From CAUPWF01 sp964369755 (lineage in GTDB: Bacteria > Bacillota > Clostridia > Lachnospirales > Lachnospiraceae), in NCBI GenBank assembly GCA_964369755.1, contig CAYJFY010000009.1, positions 4,625-68,624 on the forward strand: a DNA stretch of 64,000 bases, in the 5' to 3' direction. This document shows positions 7,968-16,596 of the stretch, piece after piece. Numbering within the stretch: position 1 is the stretch's first letter; each line of letters opens with the position of its first letter. The notes beneath the pieces are model-generated. The model saw only the letters and a list, made by a program, of their open reading frames with translations, searched no databases and was not told where the DNA came from. Made by a program: the position numbers and the translations under genes.

Positions 7968-9443
7968 ATGCTTGATACAGTATGGGGAGATGTGTTATAT
8001 CCTGGTTTGATCAGTTTTGATTATTTGATGATTTTAGAGTTGATCTTAGCGTTTGTAATTATCTTTTTAGAGCGGCGGGATCCGCAGACGGTATGGACAT
8101 GGATTTTGGCAATTTTCTTCCTTCCTGTCATCGGTTTCTTGCTCTATCTGGTACTCGGATTGAGTGTGCGTAAGAATCAGATGTTTCGGATGAAGGAGAT
8201 TGAGGATGAGGTTCACTCGGCTGTCGTGCATCAGGAGGCTATGATATGGCAGAATGAGGGCGGCTTGGTCAATGCAGAGATGGAGCGCTTTCAAAACTTG
8301 ATTCTGTATAATCTAGAGACTTCATCTGCTGTGATCACGGATAACAATGATGTTCGGATCTATACGGACGGAGAGGAGAAGTTTCATGCCTTGAAGCATG
8401 AGATCCGACAGGCGAAGAGTTATATTCACATTCAATATTATATCATCCGAAATGATAGTCTCTGGGACGAATTGGAAGATTTGTTGGCTATGAAGGCAGA
8501 TCAGGGCGTGGAAGTACGCGTTTTGATGGACGGAATGGGAAGCCGCTCGATTGGATCCAAGCGCCAGAAGGCGATGAGAGAGAAGGGGATTCAGGTAGCC
8601 GAATTCTTTCCAGCACTTCTCGGGAAGTTGCATCTGAGGATGAATTTTAGAAATCATCGTAAGATTGTGGTTATCGATGGACGAATTGGGTTCATCGGAG
8701 GATTTAACGTTGGAAATGAATACCTGGGAAAAGACAAGCGATTTGGTTATTGGCGCGATACGCATCTGTGTATAGAAGGGGCGGCAGTTACCTCGTTGGC
8801 AGTGCGATTTACCATGGATTGGAATTATGCAACCAATGAAAATCTGTTTCTGGAAGACAGACTCTTCCATATTCCGAATTATGTGAGGGGCGGACAGGAG
8901 CCGGTTCAGATTATCTCCAGTGGACCAGATGCGAAGATTCAGCAGATTCGCGACAATTATATGCGGTTAATCCACAAGGCTAGGGAACGGATTTATCTCC
9001 AGTCTCCGTATTTTATTCCAGATGAAGCAATCTTGGAGGCTTTGCGCGTGGTTGCACGCTCAGGGATTGATGTACGTATTATGGTGCCTTGTAAGCCGGA
9101 TCATCCATTTATATATTGGGCGACCTATTCTTACATCGGTGAGATGCTGGAAGCAGGAGCGAAGTGCTACATCTACAACAATGGATTCTTGCACGCGAAG
9201 GTGCTTATGGTAGATGGATTGGTAACCTGTTGTGGAACTGCAAATATGGATATTCGAAGCTTTAAGCTGAATTTTGAGGTGAATGCAGTCATCTATGGAG
9301 AGAAGACGACGATGGCGATGGAGCGAAAGTTCATCAATGATTTGGTGAGTTCTACACGACTTACGAAGCAGAAATACGGGGAGAGGAATATTTTGATTCG
9401 TACAAAAGAACAATTTTCAAGGCTTTTCTCTCCATTATTGTGA
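7968..9443 (+). CDS. cls: Cardiolipin synthase
   Basis: This 491-residue membrane enzyme joins two phosphatidylglycerol molecules into cardiolipin. It has two N-terminal membrane segments (about residues 13-35 and 42-65, the PLDc_N region) and two phospholipase D HKD motifs: HRKIVVIDGRIGFIGG near the middle and HAKVLMVDG in the C-terminal half, both with the spaced His-Lys-Asp. The ATG at 7968 is chosen for its GAAGGGGG ribosome site; an earlier in-frame ATG at 7884 would add a cysteine-rich extension with no homology. The gene is transcribed after the sulfatase but is probably not functionally linked to it. Confidence 0.92.
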   Translation: MLDTVWGDVLYPGLISFDYLMILELILAFVIIFLERRDPQTVWTWILAIFFLPVIGFLLYLVLGLSVRKNQMFRMKEIEDEVHSAVVHQEAMIWQNEGGLVNAEMERFQNLILYNLETSSAVITDNNDVRIYTDGEEKFHALKHEIRQAKSYIHIQYYIIRNDSLWDELEDLLAMKADQGVEVRVLMDGMGSRSIGSKRQKAMREKGIQVAEFFPALLGKLHLRMNFRNHRKIVVIDGRIGFIGGFNVGNEYLGKDKRFGYWRDTHLCIEGAAVTSLAVRFTMDWNYATNENLFLEDRLFHIPNYVRGGQEPVQIISSGPDAKIQQIRDNYMRLIHKARERIYLQSPYFIPDEAILEALRVVARSGIDVRIMVPCKPDHPFIYWATYSYIGEMLEAGAKCYIYNNGFLHAKVLMVDGLVTCCGTANMDIRSFKLNFEVNAVIYGEKTTMAMERKFINDLVSSTRLTKQKYGERNILIRTKEQFSRLFSPLL

Positions 9444-9528
9444 CAAAATGGTGAACTTGTATAAAAAACTTTTTTTTTTCACAATTATGTGTCATAATAG
9501 GCTCTAGGATAGAAAGAGGAGAACAATT

Positions 9529-10623
9529 ATGAAGAAGAAAATAGTAACATTATTATTAGCAGGAAGTATGGCAGTGTCATTGGCAGCGTGTACACCACAA
9601 GCAGAGGGTGGCGCAGAGACAACGGAAGGTGGAACAGAGGAGTCTGGAGATGCGGCTATCGGTGGAACTGCAAACGTTGTTAACCTAGGAGAATATAAGG
9701 GAATCGAAGTTGAGGACACTGGTGTCATCGAAGTGACGGACGACGATATCGATATGGAGATTGAGTCGAGACTTTCGGCTGAAACAGAAGTGATTGAGGT
9801 GACAGATCGCGCAGTTGAAAATGGAGATATGACAAATATCGACTATGAAGGAAAGGAAGATGGCGTAGCATTCGAAGGCGGAACAGCAGAAGGTGCAATG
9901 CTTGAGATCGGATCTGGACAATTTATCCCAGGATTTGAAGAAGGTCTAATCGGAGTGGAAGTTGGAGAGACGGTTGATATAGAGTTGACATTCCCAGAGG
10001 ATTATGGCTCAGCTGATTTGGCGGGAGCTGATGTTGTGTTTACCGTAACAGTGAACTCGATTCAAGAGTATGTAGTTCCAGAACTCACAGAGGAATTTAT
10101 TGAGACTCTGACAGGAACAGCAATGACAGAAGAAGAGTATCGTGATTCGGTTCGCAGTGATTTGGAAGCACAAAACGAGTCAATCAGACAAGACGCGTTG
10201 TTGTCTACAGCATGGGCAGAAGTTACAGAGGCTGCGGAAGTAGTAGCGTTGGATCAAGTATTGGTGGACGAATTAGAGGCTCAAGTACGCGAGCAGACAG
10301 AAACAGAAGCAGCGATGTACGGCATGGAAATGGCAGATTATGTGGCAATGCTTGGAATGACAGAAGAAGCGTTTGATGAGGCACTTCTAGGCGCAGCTGA
10401 AATGGAAGCAAAAGAGCGTACTATTACAGATAATATTATAGAAGCAGAGGGACTCGAATTCACTGAAGAAGAGTACACTACTTTCTATGAGGCTGTGATT
10501 GTTGGAACAGGGTTCACAAGTGTAGAAGAGTTGTTTGCACAGATTCCAGAAGAAGAGATGAAGGCAATGGCGACTCGCGAGTTTGTGAAACAATGGGTAC
10601 TGGATAATGCGGTAATCAAATGA
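9529..10623 (+). CDS. Trigger-factor-like FKBP-type foldase lipoprotein
   Basis: This 364-residue protein starts with a lipoprotein signal ending LAAC (Cys21) and a Gly/Glu/Thr-rich linker. It then carries an FKBP-type prolyl isomerase domain (about residues 90-190: NIDYEGKEDGVAFEGG, IPGFEEGLIGVEVGE, LTFPEDYG) and a helical C-terminal arm resembling trigger factor domain C. It lacks the ribosome-binding N-terminal domain of cytosolic trigger factor. It should act outside the membrane as a foldase/chaperone for exported proteins. It is very acidic, with many Glu. Its stop overlaps the start of the next gene by four bases (ATGA). A T-rich stretch lies upstream at about 9470-9480. Confidence 0.85.
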   Translation: MKKKIVTLLLAGSMAVSLAACTPQAEGGAETTEGGTEESGDAAIGGTANVVNLGEYKGIEVEDTGVIEVTDDDIDMEIESRLSAETEVIEVTDRAVENGDMTNIDYEGKEDGVAFEGGTAEGAMLEIGSGQFIPGFEEGLIGVEVGETVDIELTFPEDYGSADLAGADVVFTVTVNSIQEYVVPELTEEFIETLTGTAMTEEEYRDSVRSDLEAQNESIRQDALLSTAWAEVTEAAEVVALDQVLVDELEAQVREQTETEAAMYGMEMADYVAMLGMTEEAFDEALLGAAEMEAKERTITDNIIEAEGLEFTEEEYTTFYEAVIVGTGFTSVEELFAQIPEEEMKAMATREFVKQWVLDNAVIK

Positions 10624-11183
10624 GACAGAATTATCAGATAACAAATTGGTGTCGCCAATTTATTCACCAGCACGTGTGTGCTGGTGATATTTGCGTTGAT
10701 GCAACTGCGGGAAATGGACATGATACGCAGTTTCTATGTGAGCTTGTAGGCGATACGGGTAAGGTGTATGCCTTTGACATTCAAGAGATTGCGATTGATA
10801 GTACGAGAGAACGGTTGAAGAAGGCAGGCCTTGAGGCAGAGTGTATCGTGGCGAGTCATGAGGATATGAAGGAATATGTAACGGAAGTGGGGCAAGTTGC
10901 ATGTATTATGTTTAATTTTGGATATCTGCCAGGTGGGGATCACAGTATAGCAACCAGGGGAAAAACGAGTATTCAGGCGATTGAGGTGGGGTTAGACTTG
11001 TTGAAATCGGGTGGAATTATGAGTTTGTGTATCTATAGTGGGGGCGATAGTGGATTTGAGGAGAAGGATGGCATCTTGGAATTTATCAAAACTTTGGATG
11101 CGAAGAGGTATATTGTTATTGTAAGCGAGTATTACAATCGACCAAATCATCCGCCCATACCAGTGCAGATTATTAAGTTGTAG
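10620..11183 (+). CDS. mnmM: tRNA mnm5s2U34 methyltransferase, MnmM/YtqB family
   Basis: This 187-residue class I SAM-dependent methyltransferase has the SAM motif VDATAGNGHDTQFL near residue 25, an acidic motif II (AFDIQ) and the family signature FNFGYLPGGDHSIATR. It ends in PVQIIKL. This set matches YtqB/MnmM proteins, shown in Bacillus to methylate the nm5(s2)U34 wobble base to mnm5. The start codon overlaps the stop of the lipoprotein foldase gene (ATGA), so translation is coupled. The pairing of a tRNA modifier with an envelope foldase looks like simple operon packing. Confidence 0.85.
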   Translation: MRQNYQITNWCRQFIHQHVCAGDICVDATAGNGHDTQFLCELVGDTGKVYAFDIQEIAIDSTRERLKKAGLEAECIVASHEDMKEYVTEVGQVACIMFNFGYLPGGDHSIATRGKTSIQAIEVGLDLLKSGGIMSLCIYSGGDSGFEEKDGILEFIKTLDAKRYIVIVSEYYNRPNHPPIPVQIIKL

Positions 11184-11240
11184 ATGTTTAGGCTGAATAG
11201 TTACAGTTGTAGTAGACGAATGAAGATCGAGGGATGAGAA

Positions 11241-12161
11241 ATGAATTTTAATAATGTTTTTAACTTGCAGCTTATGATGCTTGTGATTATGGTAGCGGGT
11301 ATGGTATTGCGGAAGTTGGAAATTATAAGAGGGCAGGACAAGAGGGTGTTGGTGGATTTGTCTGTGAACATTATTTTGCCCTGTAATATTATTGCAGCTT
11401 TTTGCGTGGAGTTTAATCAGGAAATCTTGCAACAAGGAGCAACCATTATGCTGATCTCTATGGGGATTCAGCTTTTTTGCGTTGTGTTGAGCAAGGTGTT
11501 GTACAATCGATTTCCAAAGGAGCAGAAGATGATCTTGCAGTATGGGACGATTTGTTCCAATGCGGGGTATTTGGGGAATCCAGTGGCAGAGGGTCTGTAT
11601 GGTCCTATGGGGCTGTTGTATGCTTCGATTTATCTAATTCCGCAAAGGATTGTGATGTGGTCGGTGGGGGTCACTTATTTTGCCGAGGTGCCGGATAAGA
11701 GAGCGCTAGCAAAAAAGGTGGTGACACATCCGTGTATCGTTGCGGTTATGATCGGAGTAGTGCTGATGATCAGTCAGATACAGTTGCCGACTTTCTTGTT
11801 TCAATCCATTGACCGAATTGGAAGTTGTACGACTGCGGTGACGATGTTGTTGATTGGAGCGACCTTGCAGGAGACGAAGAATTCGAAGATGTTGACGAAA
11901 ACGACTGCATTTTTCTCGTTCCTAAGATTAGGGATGATACCAGCAATTGTATTTCTAGTGTGCAAGTTTGCCCATGTTCCTGAGATGATTGGTGGACTTG
12001 CTGTGGTACTTGCAGCGATGCCAGCAGGGACAACTACGGCAGTTTTGGCGGTGAAATATAAGGCGGATGAGAAATTTGCGACACAATGTGTAGTATTAAC
12101 TACTGTTTTATCATTGCTAAGTATCCCCATTTGGTGTATGATAATTATGCAGTGGTATTGA
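11241..12161 (+). CDS. AEC family transporter (auxin efflux carrier fold)
   Basis: This 306-residue integral membrane protein has about ten hydrophobic segments. The N-terminal segment (VFNLQLMMLVIMVAGMVLRKL) and the family pattern with conserved Asn/Gly/Pro in the core (CSNAGYLGNPVAEGLYG) are present, as is the C-terminal AAMPAGTTTAVLAVKY motif. AEC members export or import organic anions such as malate. The substrate cannot be inferred here. ATG 11241 follows GAGGGATGAGAA. It begins 57 bases after mnmM. Confidence 0.85.
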   Translation: MNFNNVFNLQLMMLVIMVAGMVLRKLEIIRGQDKRVLVDLSVNIILPCNIIAAFCVEFNQEILQQGATIMLISMGIQLFCVVLSKVLYNRFPKEQKMILQYGTICSNAGYLGNPVAEGLYGPMGLLYASIYLIPQRIVMWSVGVTYFAEVPDKRALAKKVVTHPCIVAVMIGVVLMISQIQLPTFLFQSIDRIGSCTTAVTMLLIGATLQETKNSKMLTKTTAFFSFLRLGMIPAIVFLVCKFAHVPEMIGGLAVVLAAMPAGTTTAVLAVKYKADEKFATQCVVLTTVLSLLSIPIWCMIIMQWY

Positions 12162-12204
12162 TTCAGTTTTACGAATACTGTGATATTTTATTTAGGAGGG
12201 CTCC

Positions 12205-12717
12205 ATGAAGAAAATAGCGAAATTCCACAAGGTGTCATTTGAGCAGTTTGCAGAGGCGTTTAATGATACATTTGGAAAGATGAATGAAGATGTGATTAGA
12301 GAGATATATGAGGAGATCAAGATTCCAAAGAGAGCGACGAAGGGCTCTGCGGGATATGATTTCTATACACCGGTATCCTTGGAATTGAATCCAGGAAAGA
12401 CGGCGAAGATTCCGACTGGAATTCGTGTGGAGATGGAAGATAATTGGGTGCTGAAGTGTTATCCGAGAAGTGGACTTGGATTCAAGTTTCGTTTGCAGTT
12501 GAATAATACAGTTGGGATTATCGATAGCGATTATTTTTATTCGGATAATGAAGGACATATCTTTGCAAAGATTACCAATGATAGCAATGAAAATAAAAAG
12601 GTGAAGCTTGATGCAGGAACTGGGTTCATGCAAGGGATATTTGTAGAGTATGGCATTACAGTTGACGATGATGCAACGGAGACACGTAATGGTGGGTTCG
12701 GAAGTACAACAGCATAA
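12205..12717 (+). CDS. dut: dUTP diphosphatase
   Basis: This 170-residue trimeric-type dUTPase hydrolyses dUTP to dUMP, keeping uracil out of DNA. All five family motifs can be read: motif 1 SAGYDFY, motif 2 YPRSGLGFK, motif 3 NNTVGIIDSDYF with the catalytic Asp and Tyr/Phe wall, motif 4 GTGFMQGIF and motif 5 RNGGFGSTT at the C-terminus. The roughly 35-residue N-terminal extension before motif 1 is longer than in the E. coli enzyme. A TAGGAGG site precedes ATG 12205. Confidence 0.93.
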   Translation: MKKIAKFHKVSFEQFAEAFNDTFGKMNEDVIREIYEEIKIPKRATKGSAGYDFYTPVSLELNPGKTAKIPTGIRVEMEDNWVLKCYPRSGLGFKFRLQLNNTVGIIDSDYFYSDNEGHIFAKITNDSNENKKVKLDAGTGFMQGIFVEYGITVDDDATETRNGGFGSTTA

Positions 12718-12809
12718 TAACGATAGATAAAAGTTAGAATAATTATAAAATCCTTTGGAAATACTATTACATAGCAAATACAATGAAATAGTATGGAAGG
12801 AGGATTTTT

Positions 12810-14165
12810 ATGCGCACAAAAATACAAGGAACGATCCTTGAGATTCGTCGTGAGATGAGTCAGCGCTTGCCGATTCAGGAAAGTTTTGACTTGTTGCAGA
12901 GAAATATGATCATTGGTGAGAGGGAAAGTACATTTTATTTTGTCGATGGATTTACAAAGGATGAGCCTTTGTTGAAGATTATGGATACACTCTTCAAGGC
13001 AAAGAAGCAGGACATGCCAAAGACCCCACAAGAGTTTACTGAGAGGTTTATCGCATATGCTGAGGTGGATTATCTTGCAACATATGAGGAAGTGATTAAA
13101 AATGTCTTGTCTGGAGTTACCTGTCTATTTTTAGACCAGTACGAGGTATGCATCGCGATTGACTGTAGGACTTATCCCGCAAGAGGGGTGGAGGAACCAC
13201 AGAAGGACAAGTCATTGCGTGGGTCACGGGATGGATTCGTGGAAACGGTTGTGTTCAATACAGCCTTGATTCGCCGTAGAATCCGTAGCACAGAGCTTGT
13301 GATGGAGATGAAAGAGGTGGGGACTGCATCCAAGACAGATGTAACCATTTGTTATATGAAGGATCGTGTGAATAAGCAAGTTCTAGAGAAGATTCGTAAA
13401 AAGATTAGTGAGATACAGGTGGATGCGCTTCCCATGAATCAGCAGAGCTTGGCAGATGAATTGATGACTAGAAGATGGTTTAACCCATTTCCAAAGTTCA
13501 AGTTTACAGAGCGTCCAGATACTACTGCGGAATGTATCTTAGAGGGGAAGGTGGTAATCTTGGTAGATAACTCACCGTCGGCCATGATTCTTCCAACATC
13601 GATCTTCGACCTAATTGAAGAGGCCAATGACTATTATTTTCCTACGATTACGAATATATATCTGAAGATTACAAGATTATTAATTACAATTACAACACTA
13701 TTTCTTACGCCAGTTTTTGTATTGCTGATGGCGAATCAGCAGTGGGTGCCAGATTTTTTTGATTTCATATTGATTACAGATGAGATTAATATACCGATTG
13801 TTTGGCAGTTGTTAATTCTAGAGGTCGCCATAGATGGATTGAAGCTGGCAGCAGTCAACACGCCGAGTATGCTAAGCACACCGCTGAGTGTGGTTGCGGG
13901 TATCGTGCTCGGGGAAAATGCGGTATCATCGGGTTGGTTTAATGCAGAAATTATGTTATACATGGCATTCGTTGCGGTAGCGAATTATACACAGCCGAAC
14001 TTTGAATTGGGATATGCGCTGAAGTTTATGCGATTGGTTTTGATTGTGTTGACAGGTTTCTTCGGTACATGGGGATTCATCATCGGAAGTGTGATTACCT
14101 TGTGTGCGGTGTTATTTAACAAGACATTGACAGGAGTTAGTTATTTGAAAATAAGTAAAAATTAG
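12810..14165 (+). CDS. GerA/SpoVAF-type spore germination membrane protein
   Basis: This 451-residue protein has a large N-terminal soluble part (about 1-280) with the GerA-family signature SRDGFVETVVFNTALIRRRIR and then KTDVTICYMKDR. A C-terminal membrane part follows with about five hydrophobic segments and LILEVAIDGLKLAAVNTP. GerA-type subunits form part of inner-spore-membrane germinant receptors; SpoVAF has the same layout. No gerB/gerC or spoVA genes flank it, so the SpoVAF-like role is a guess. It supports a spore-forming host. AAGGAGG precedes ATG 12810, 92 bases after dut. Confidence 0.85.
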   Translation: MRTKIQGTILEIRREMSQRLPIQESFDLLQRNMIIGERESTFYFVDGFTKDEPLLKIMDTLFKAKKQDMPKTPQEFTERFIAYAEVDYLATYEEVIKNVLSGVTCLFLDQYEVCIAIDCRTYPARGVEEPQKDKSLRGSRDGFVETVVFNTALIRRRIRSTELVMEMKEVGTASKTDVTICYMKDRVNKQVLEKIRKKISEIQVDALPMNQQSLADELMTRRWFNPFPKFKFTERPDTTAECILEGKVVILVDNSPSAMILPTSIFDLIEEANDYYFPTITNIYLKITRLLITITTLFLTPVFVLLMANQQWVPDFFDFILITDEINIPIVWQLLILEVAIDGLKLAAVNTPSMLSTPLSVVAGIVLGENAVSSGWFNAEIMLYMAFVAVANYTQPNFELGYALKFMRLVLIVLTGFFGTWGFIIGSVITLCAVLFNKTLTGVSYLKISKN

Positions 14166-14194
14166 AGAACTAATATATTGTTGTAATTTTATTT

Positions 14195-14227
14195 TCCTGT
14201 TTTCAAAAATATTTTACGAAAACAGGA
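14195..14227. repeat. Perfect 10-bp inverted repeat before DegV gene
   Basis: TCCTGTTTTC (14195-14204) and GAAAACAGGA (14218-14227) are separated by 13 AT-rich bases. There is no T-run after it. A possible promoter overlaps it (TTTTAC at 14212-14217, TATTAT at 14236-14241, 18-base spacing), so it may be an operator as easily as a weak terminator of the germination gene. Confidence 0.45.
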
Positions 14228-14280
14228 GAATATGATATTATAGTAGAAGAAAATTTTAAGAACAGATGGGGGAATCCAAG

Positions 14281-15153
14281 ATGAGTGAGTTTATTATTTC
14301 AACAGATAGTAACTGTGACTTGCCACAGGAGTTTGTGCAGGAAAACGGCATACGTATGATGAAGCTAAGCTACATCCTAGAGGGCGTATTCTACAAAGAA
14401 AACGAAGGAATGCCAATCCAAGAGTTTTACGGGGCACTAAGAGGCGGTGCAATGCCGACTACAACACAGGTCAATCCAGCGGAAGCAAAGGAAGTATTTT
14501 TAGATATTATAAAAGATACAAAAAATGTTCTGCATATCGGATTTTCAAGTGGGTTGAGCGGGAGTTTTGGAAGCAGTGTAATCGCTGCAAACGAAATTAT
14601 GGAAGACAATCCAGAGGTAAACATCAAGTTGGTGGATTCACTCTGCGCATCTGTAGGAGAAGGCTTATTGGTATATAAGGCAGTTCAGATGAGAAAAGAA
14701 GGAAAGTCTCTGGATGAAGTGGTAGAGGCATTGGAGGCGTTGAAACTTCACATTTGCCACAATTTTACAGTGGATGATTTACATCACTTACATAGAGGTG
14801 GACGTGTGTCTAAGGCGACAGCTATTATCGGGAGCTTGGTAAATATCAAACCAATCCTTCATGTGAACGACGAAGGAAAATTAGTGAGTTTAGATAAGGC
14901 GAGAGGAAGAAAAAAATCATTGAATTCGCTTGTGGATCGAATGGAACAACAGGTGGTAGGATATGAAGCGTCAAACAAAGATATGGTTATGATTGGACAT
15001 GGTGACTGTATGGAGGATGCTGAGTACGTCAAACAGCGAATGAAAGATAAGTTAGGTTTGGAAAATGTTATGATCAACTATGTCGGTTCTGTTGTGGGAA
15101 CGCATGCAGGTCCAGGGACGATTGTAATTGCATTCGTCGGGAATAAAAGATAA
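14281..15153 (+). CDS. DegV family fatty-acid-binding protein
   Basis: This 290-residue protein has the DegV fold. It begins with the hallmark ISTDSNCDLP, followed by TTTQVNPAE and HIGFSSGLSGSFGS, which contributes to the fatty-acid carboxylate site, then DDLHHLHRGGRVSKATAIIGSLVNIKPIL and a C-terminal VGTHAGPGTIVIAF. DegV proteins bind fatty acids and in Firmicutes can act as FakB subunits for the fatty acid kinase FakA, feeding host fatty acids into phospholipids. No FakA is in this window. The ATG at 14281 follows GGGGGAA; an in-frame ATG at 14266 has no such site. Confidence 0.88.
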   Translation: MSEFIISTDSNCDLPQEFVQENGIRMMKLSYILEGVFYKENEGMPIQEFYGALRGGAMPTTTQVNPAEAKEVFLDIIKDTKNVLHIGFSSGLSGSFGSSVIAANEIMEDNPEVNIKLVDSLCASVGEGLLVYKAVQMRKEGKSLDEVVEALEALKLHICHNFTVDDLHHLHRGGRVSKATAIIGSLVNIKPILHVNDEGKLVSLDKARGRKKSLNSLVDRMEQQVVGYEASNKDMVMIGHGDCMEDAEYVKQRMKDKLGLENVMINYVGSVVGTHAGPGTIVIAFVGNKR

Positions 15154-15154
15154 T

Positions 15155-15215
15155 CATTGGGGACGGGGGTTTTTTTCAAAAACCCCCGTCCCCAATGAAA
15201 AAATCCCTGTCCCTT
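15155..15215. repeat. GGGGACGGGGG palindromic repeat, copy 1
   Basis: CATTGGGGACGGGGGTTTTT and its inverted complement form a 20-bp-arm hairpin with a 2-4-base loop, followed by AAAAAATCCCTGTCCCTTTT. It fills the gap between the convergent degV and tspO genes. The T and A tracts would let it act as a bidirectional terminator. The same unit recurs at 18131 (opposite orientation) and 35477. Confidence 0.8.
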
Positions 15216-15689
15216 TTACCAATAGCTGTTCAAGGCGATCGCTAAGTTTAGATATCCAGCAAAGGTTACCCAGAGCAGATAAGGCAAGAGTAGATATCCA
15301 GCAAGAGGTGATATTCTAGAGAAAGCATTATAGGTTAGATAGATCAAAAACCATAGAATCACTAAGCATAAGAATGCGAGTAGGTATGCGTCGAATCGGA
15401 AGAACAGCAATGGCCAGATTAAGTTGAAAAACAGTTGGACATAATATAAAGTCAGTGCTTGTTTCTTGTTTGGGTCATCTGAGATGGAGATCAGATGGGC
15501 GGAAATAGCCATCAAGAGGTAGAGGATGCTCCATACGATTGGGAATAGCCAACCAGGCGGCGCTAAGTAAGGTTGGTACATTGTATCATATTGCATGCGG
15601 CTATCTCCTGCGAATAGACCTCCAAAGAGGCTGACGGCAAGAACGATGAGTATCTGTAGTAGTAGTGGTTTCCATTGTAGTGGTTTCAA
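15216..15689 (-). CDS. tspO: TspO/MBR family membrane protein
   Basis: This 157-residue protein has five membrane segments and the family signatures PYLAPPGWLFPIVWSILYLLM and NLIWPLLFF, with the Trp/Pro-rich loop that lines the ligand pocket. TspO proteins bind tetrapyrroles such as protoporphyrin IX and modulate stress responses. No ATG is available near the N-terminus. TTG at 15689 lies 6 bases after AAGGAG and is the best start; TTG at 15695 would abut the ribosome site. It converges with degV across the GC-rich repeat. Confidence 0.88.
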   Translation of the reverse strand: MKPLQWKPLLLQILIVLAVSLFGGLFAGDSRMQYDTMYQPYLAPPGWLFPIVWSILYLLMAISAHLISISDDPNKKQALTLYYVQLFFNLIWPLLFFRFDAYLLAFLCLVILWFLIYLTYNAFSRISPLAGYLLLPYLLWVTFAGYLNLAIALNSYW

Positions 15690-15754
15690 TTGCAACTCCT
15701 TAAAAATAGGTTTTCTATTAATATATGTGAATCGGCCTTAGAAAATACCATAAG

Positions 15755-15790
15755 AAAAACTTCCAGGAAAATCAAATCTTGGAAGTTTTT
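15755..15790 (-). terminator. Intrinsic terminator overlapping the end of nth
   Basis: Arms AAAAACTTCCA (15755-15765) and TGGAAGTTTTT (15780-15790) form a stem whose minus-strand read ends in TTTTTC. The right arm lies inside the last codons of nth (Lys-rich C-terminus). It should end nth transcription before tspO. Confidence 0.75.
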
Positions 15791-16422
15791 TTCTTGTATG
15801 TTTCAAATTTTGTGTTTTGACAAATATCGGAAAAGACACAGCCGTCACAGTTGGGACGCTTTGCTGTGCAATGGTAGCGGCCGAAGAAGATGAAGCTATG
15901 ATGCGCTCTGTTCCAGCGATTTCGATCAATCTTTCGTTTGAGTTTCCGCTCGACATCTTCCACTTTATCAGTAAATTTGGCCAGACCTAAGCGCTTGGAT
16001 ACACGTTCTACATGTGTATCCACTGCAAATGCTGGGATGTCAAATGCCACAGATAACACAACATTGGCTGTTTTTCGACCTACACCAGCAAGGTTAGTTA
16101 GTTCCTTCATTGTATTTGGAACCTGACCGTCATAGTCTTTAACCAAGGAGGTTGCAAGTGATTTGATCATCTTAGCCTTATTACGATATAAGCCGATGCG
16201 TTGGATGTAGGATTCTATTTCTGATTGGTCGGCAACCATCAGATCATTGGGGGTCGGAAATCGCTCGAATAACGCAGGTGTCACCTTGTTCACAGCCTCA
16301 TCGGTTGTCTGAGCACTGAGTACAACTGCAACGATTAACTCATAGGCATTGCTGTGATGGAGGGCGCACTCAGCATCTGGGAACATTTTATCCATTTCAT
16401 CCAATATGTAATTTGTGTCCAT
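15772..16422 (-). CDS. nth: Endonuclease III
   Basis: This 216-residue DNA glycosylase/AP lyase removes oxidised pyrimidines in base excision repair. It has the helix-hairpin-helix motif LAGVGRKTANVVL, with the catalytic Lys in GRKTA, the catalytic Asp in AVDTHVERVS and the 4Fe-4S cluster motif C-x6-C-x2-C-x5-C near the C-terminus (HCTAKRPNCDGCVFSDIC). The ATG at 16422 is preferred (residues DTNYILDEMD follow). An in-frame upstream ATG at 16515 would add 31 residues unlike the family. Complete by length. Confidence 0.95.
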   Translation of the reverse strand: MDTNYILDEMDKMFPDAECALHHSNAYELIVAVVLSAQTTDEAVNKVTPALFERFPTPNDLMVADQSEIESYIQRIGLYRNKAKMIKSLATSLVKDYDGQVPNTMKELTNLAGVGRKTANVVLSVAFDIPAFAVDTHVERVSKRLGLAKFTDKVEDVERKLKRKIDRNRWNRAHHSFIFFGRYHCTAKRPNCDGCVFSDICQNTKFETYKKKTSKI

Positions 16423-16560
16423 TATATATTTCCTTTCTGAACTTGTAATCGAACTCAGTATAACAGTTCGAATACAAGAAATCAAGGCGTTACGTTTCAG
16501 TCCCACGCTAATCACTCCGCTGATTAGTGATGGGCTAATATGTGAAATTTATGATAAATA

Positions 16561-16570
16561 NNNNNNNNNN
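16561..16570. other. Assembly gap (10 N)
   Basis: Ten N bases lie in the 174-base interval between nth and xylB, so the two flanks may not be contiguous and the true gap length is unknown. On the nth side a short inverted repeat CTAATCA/TGATTAG is visible near 16509-16527. No gene is seen in the interval. Confidence 0.95.
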
Positions 16571-16596
16571 ACCTTGATTATAGGTGGTTCTGATGA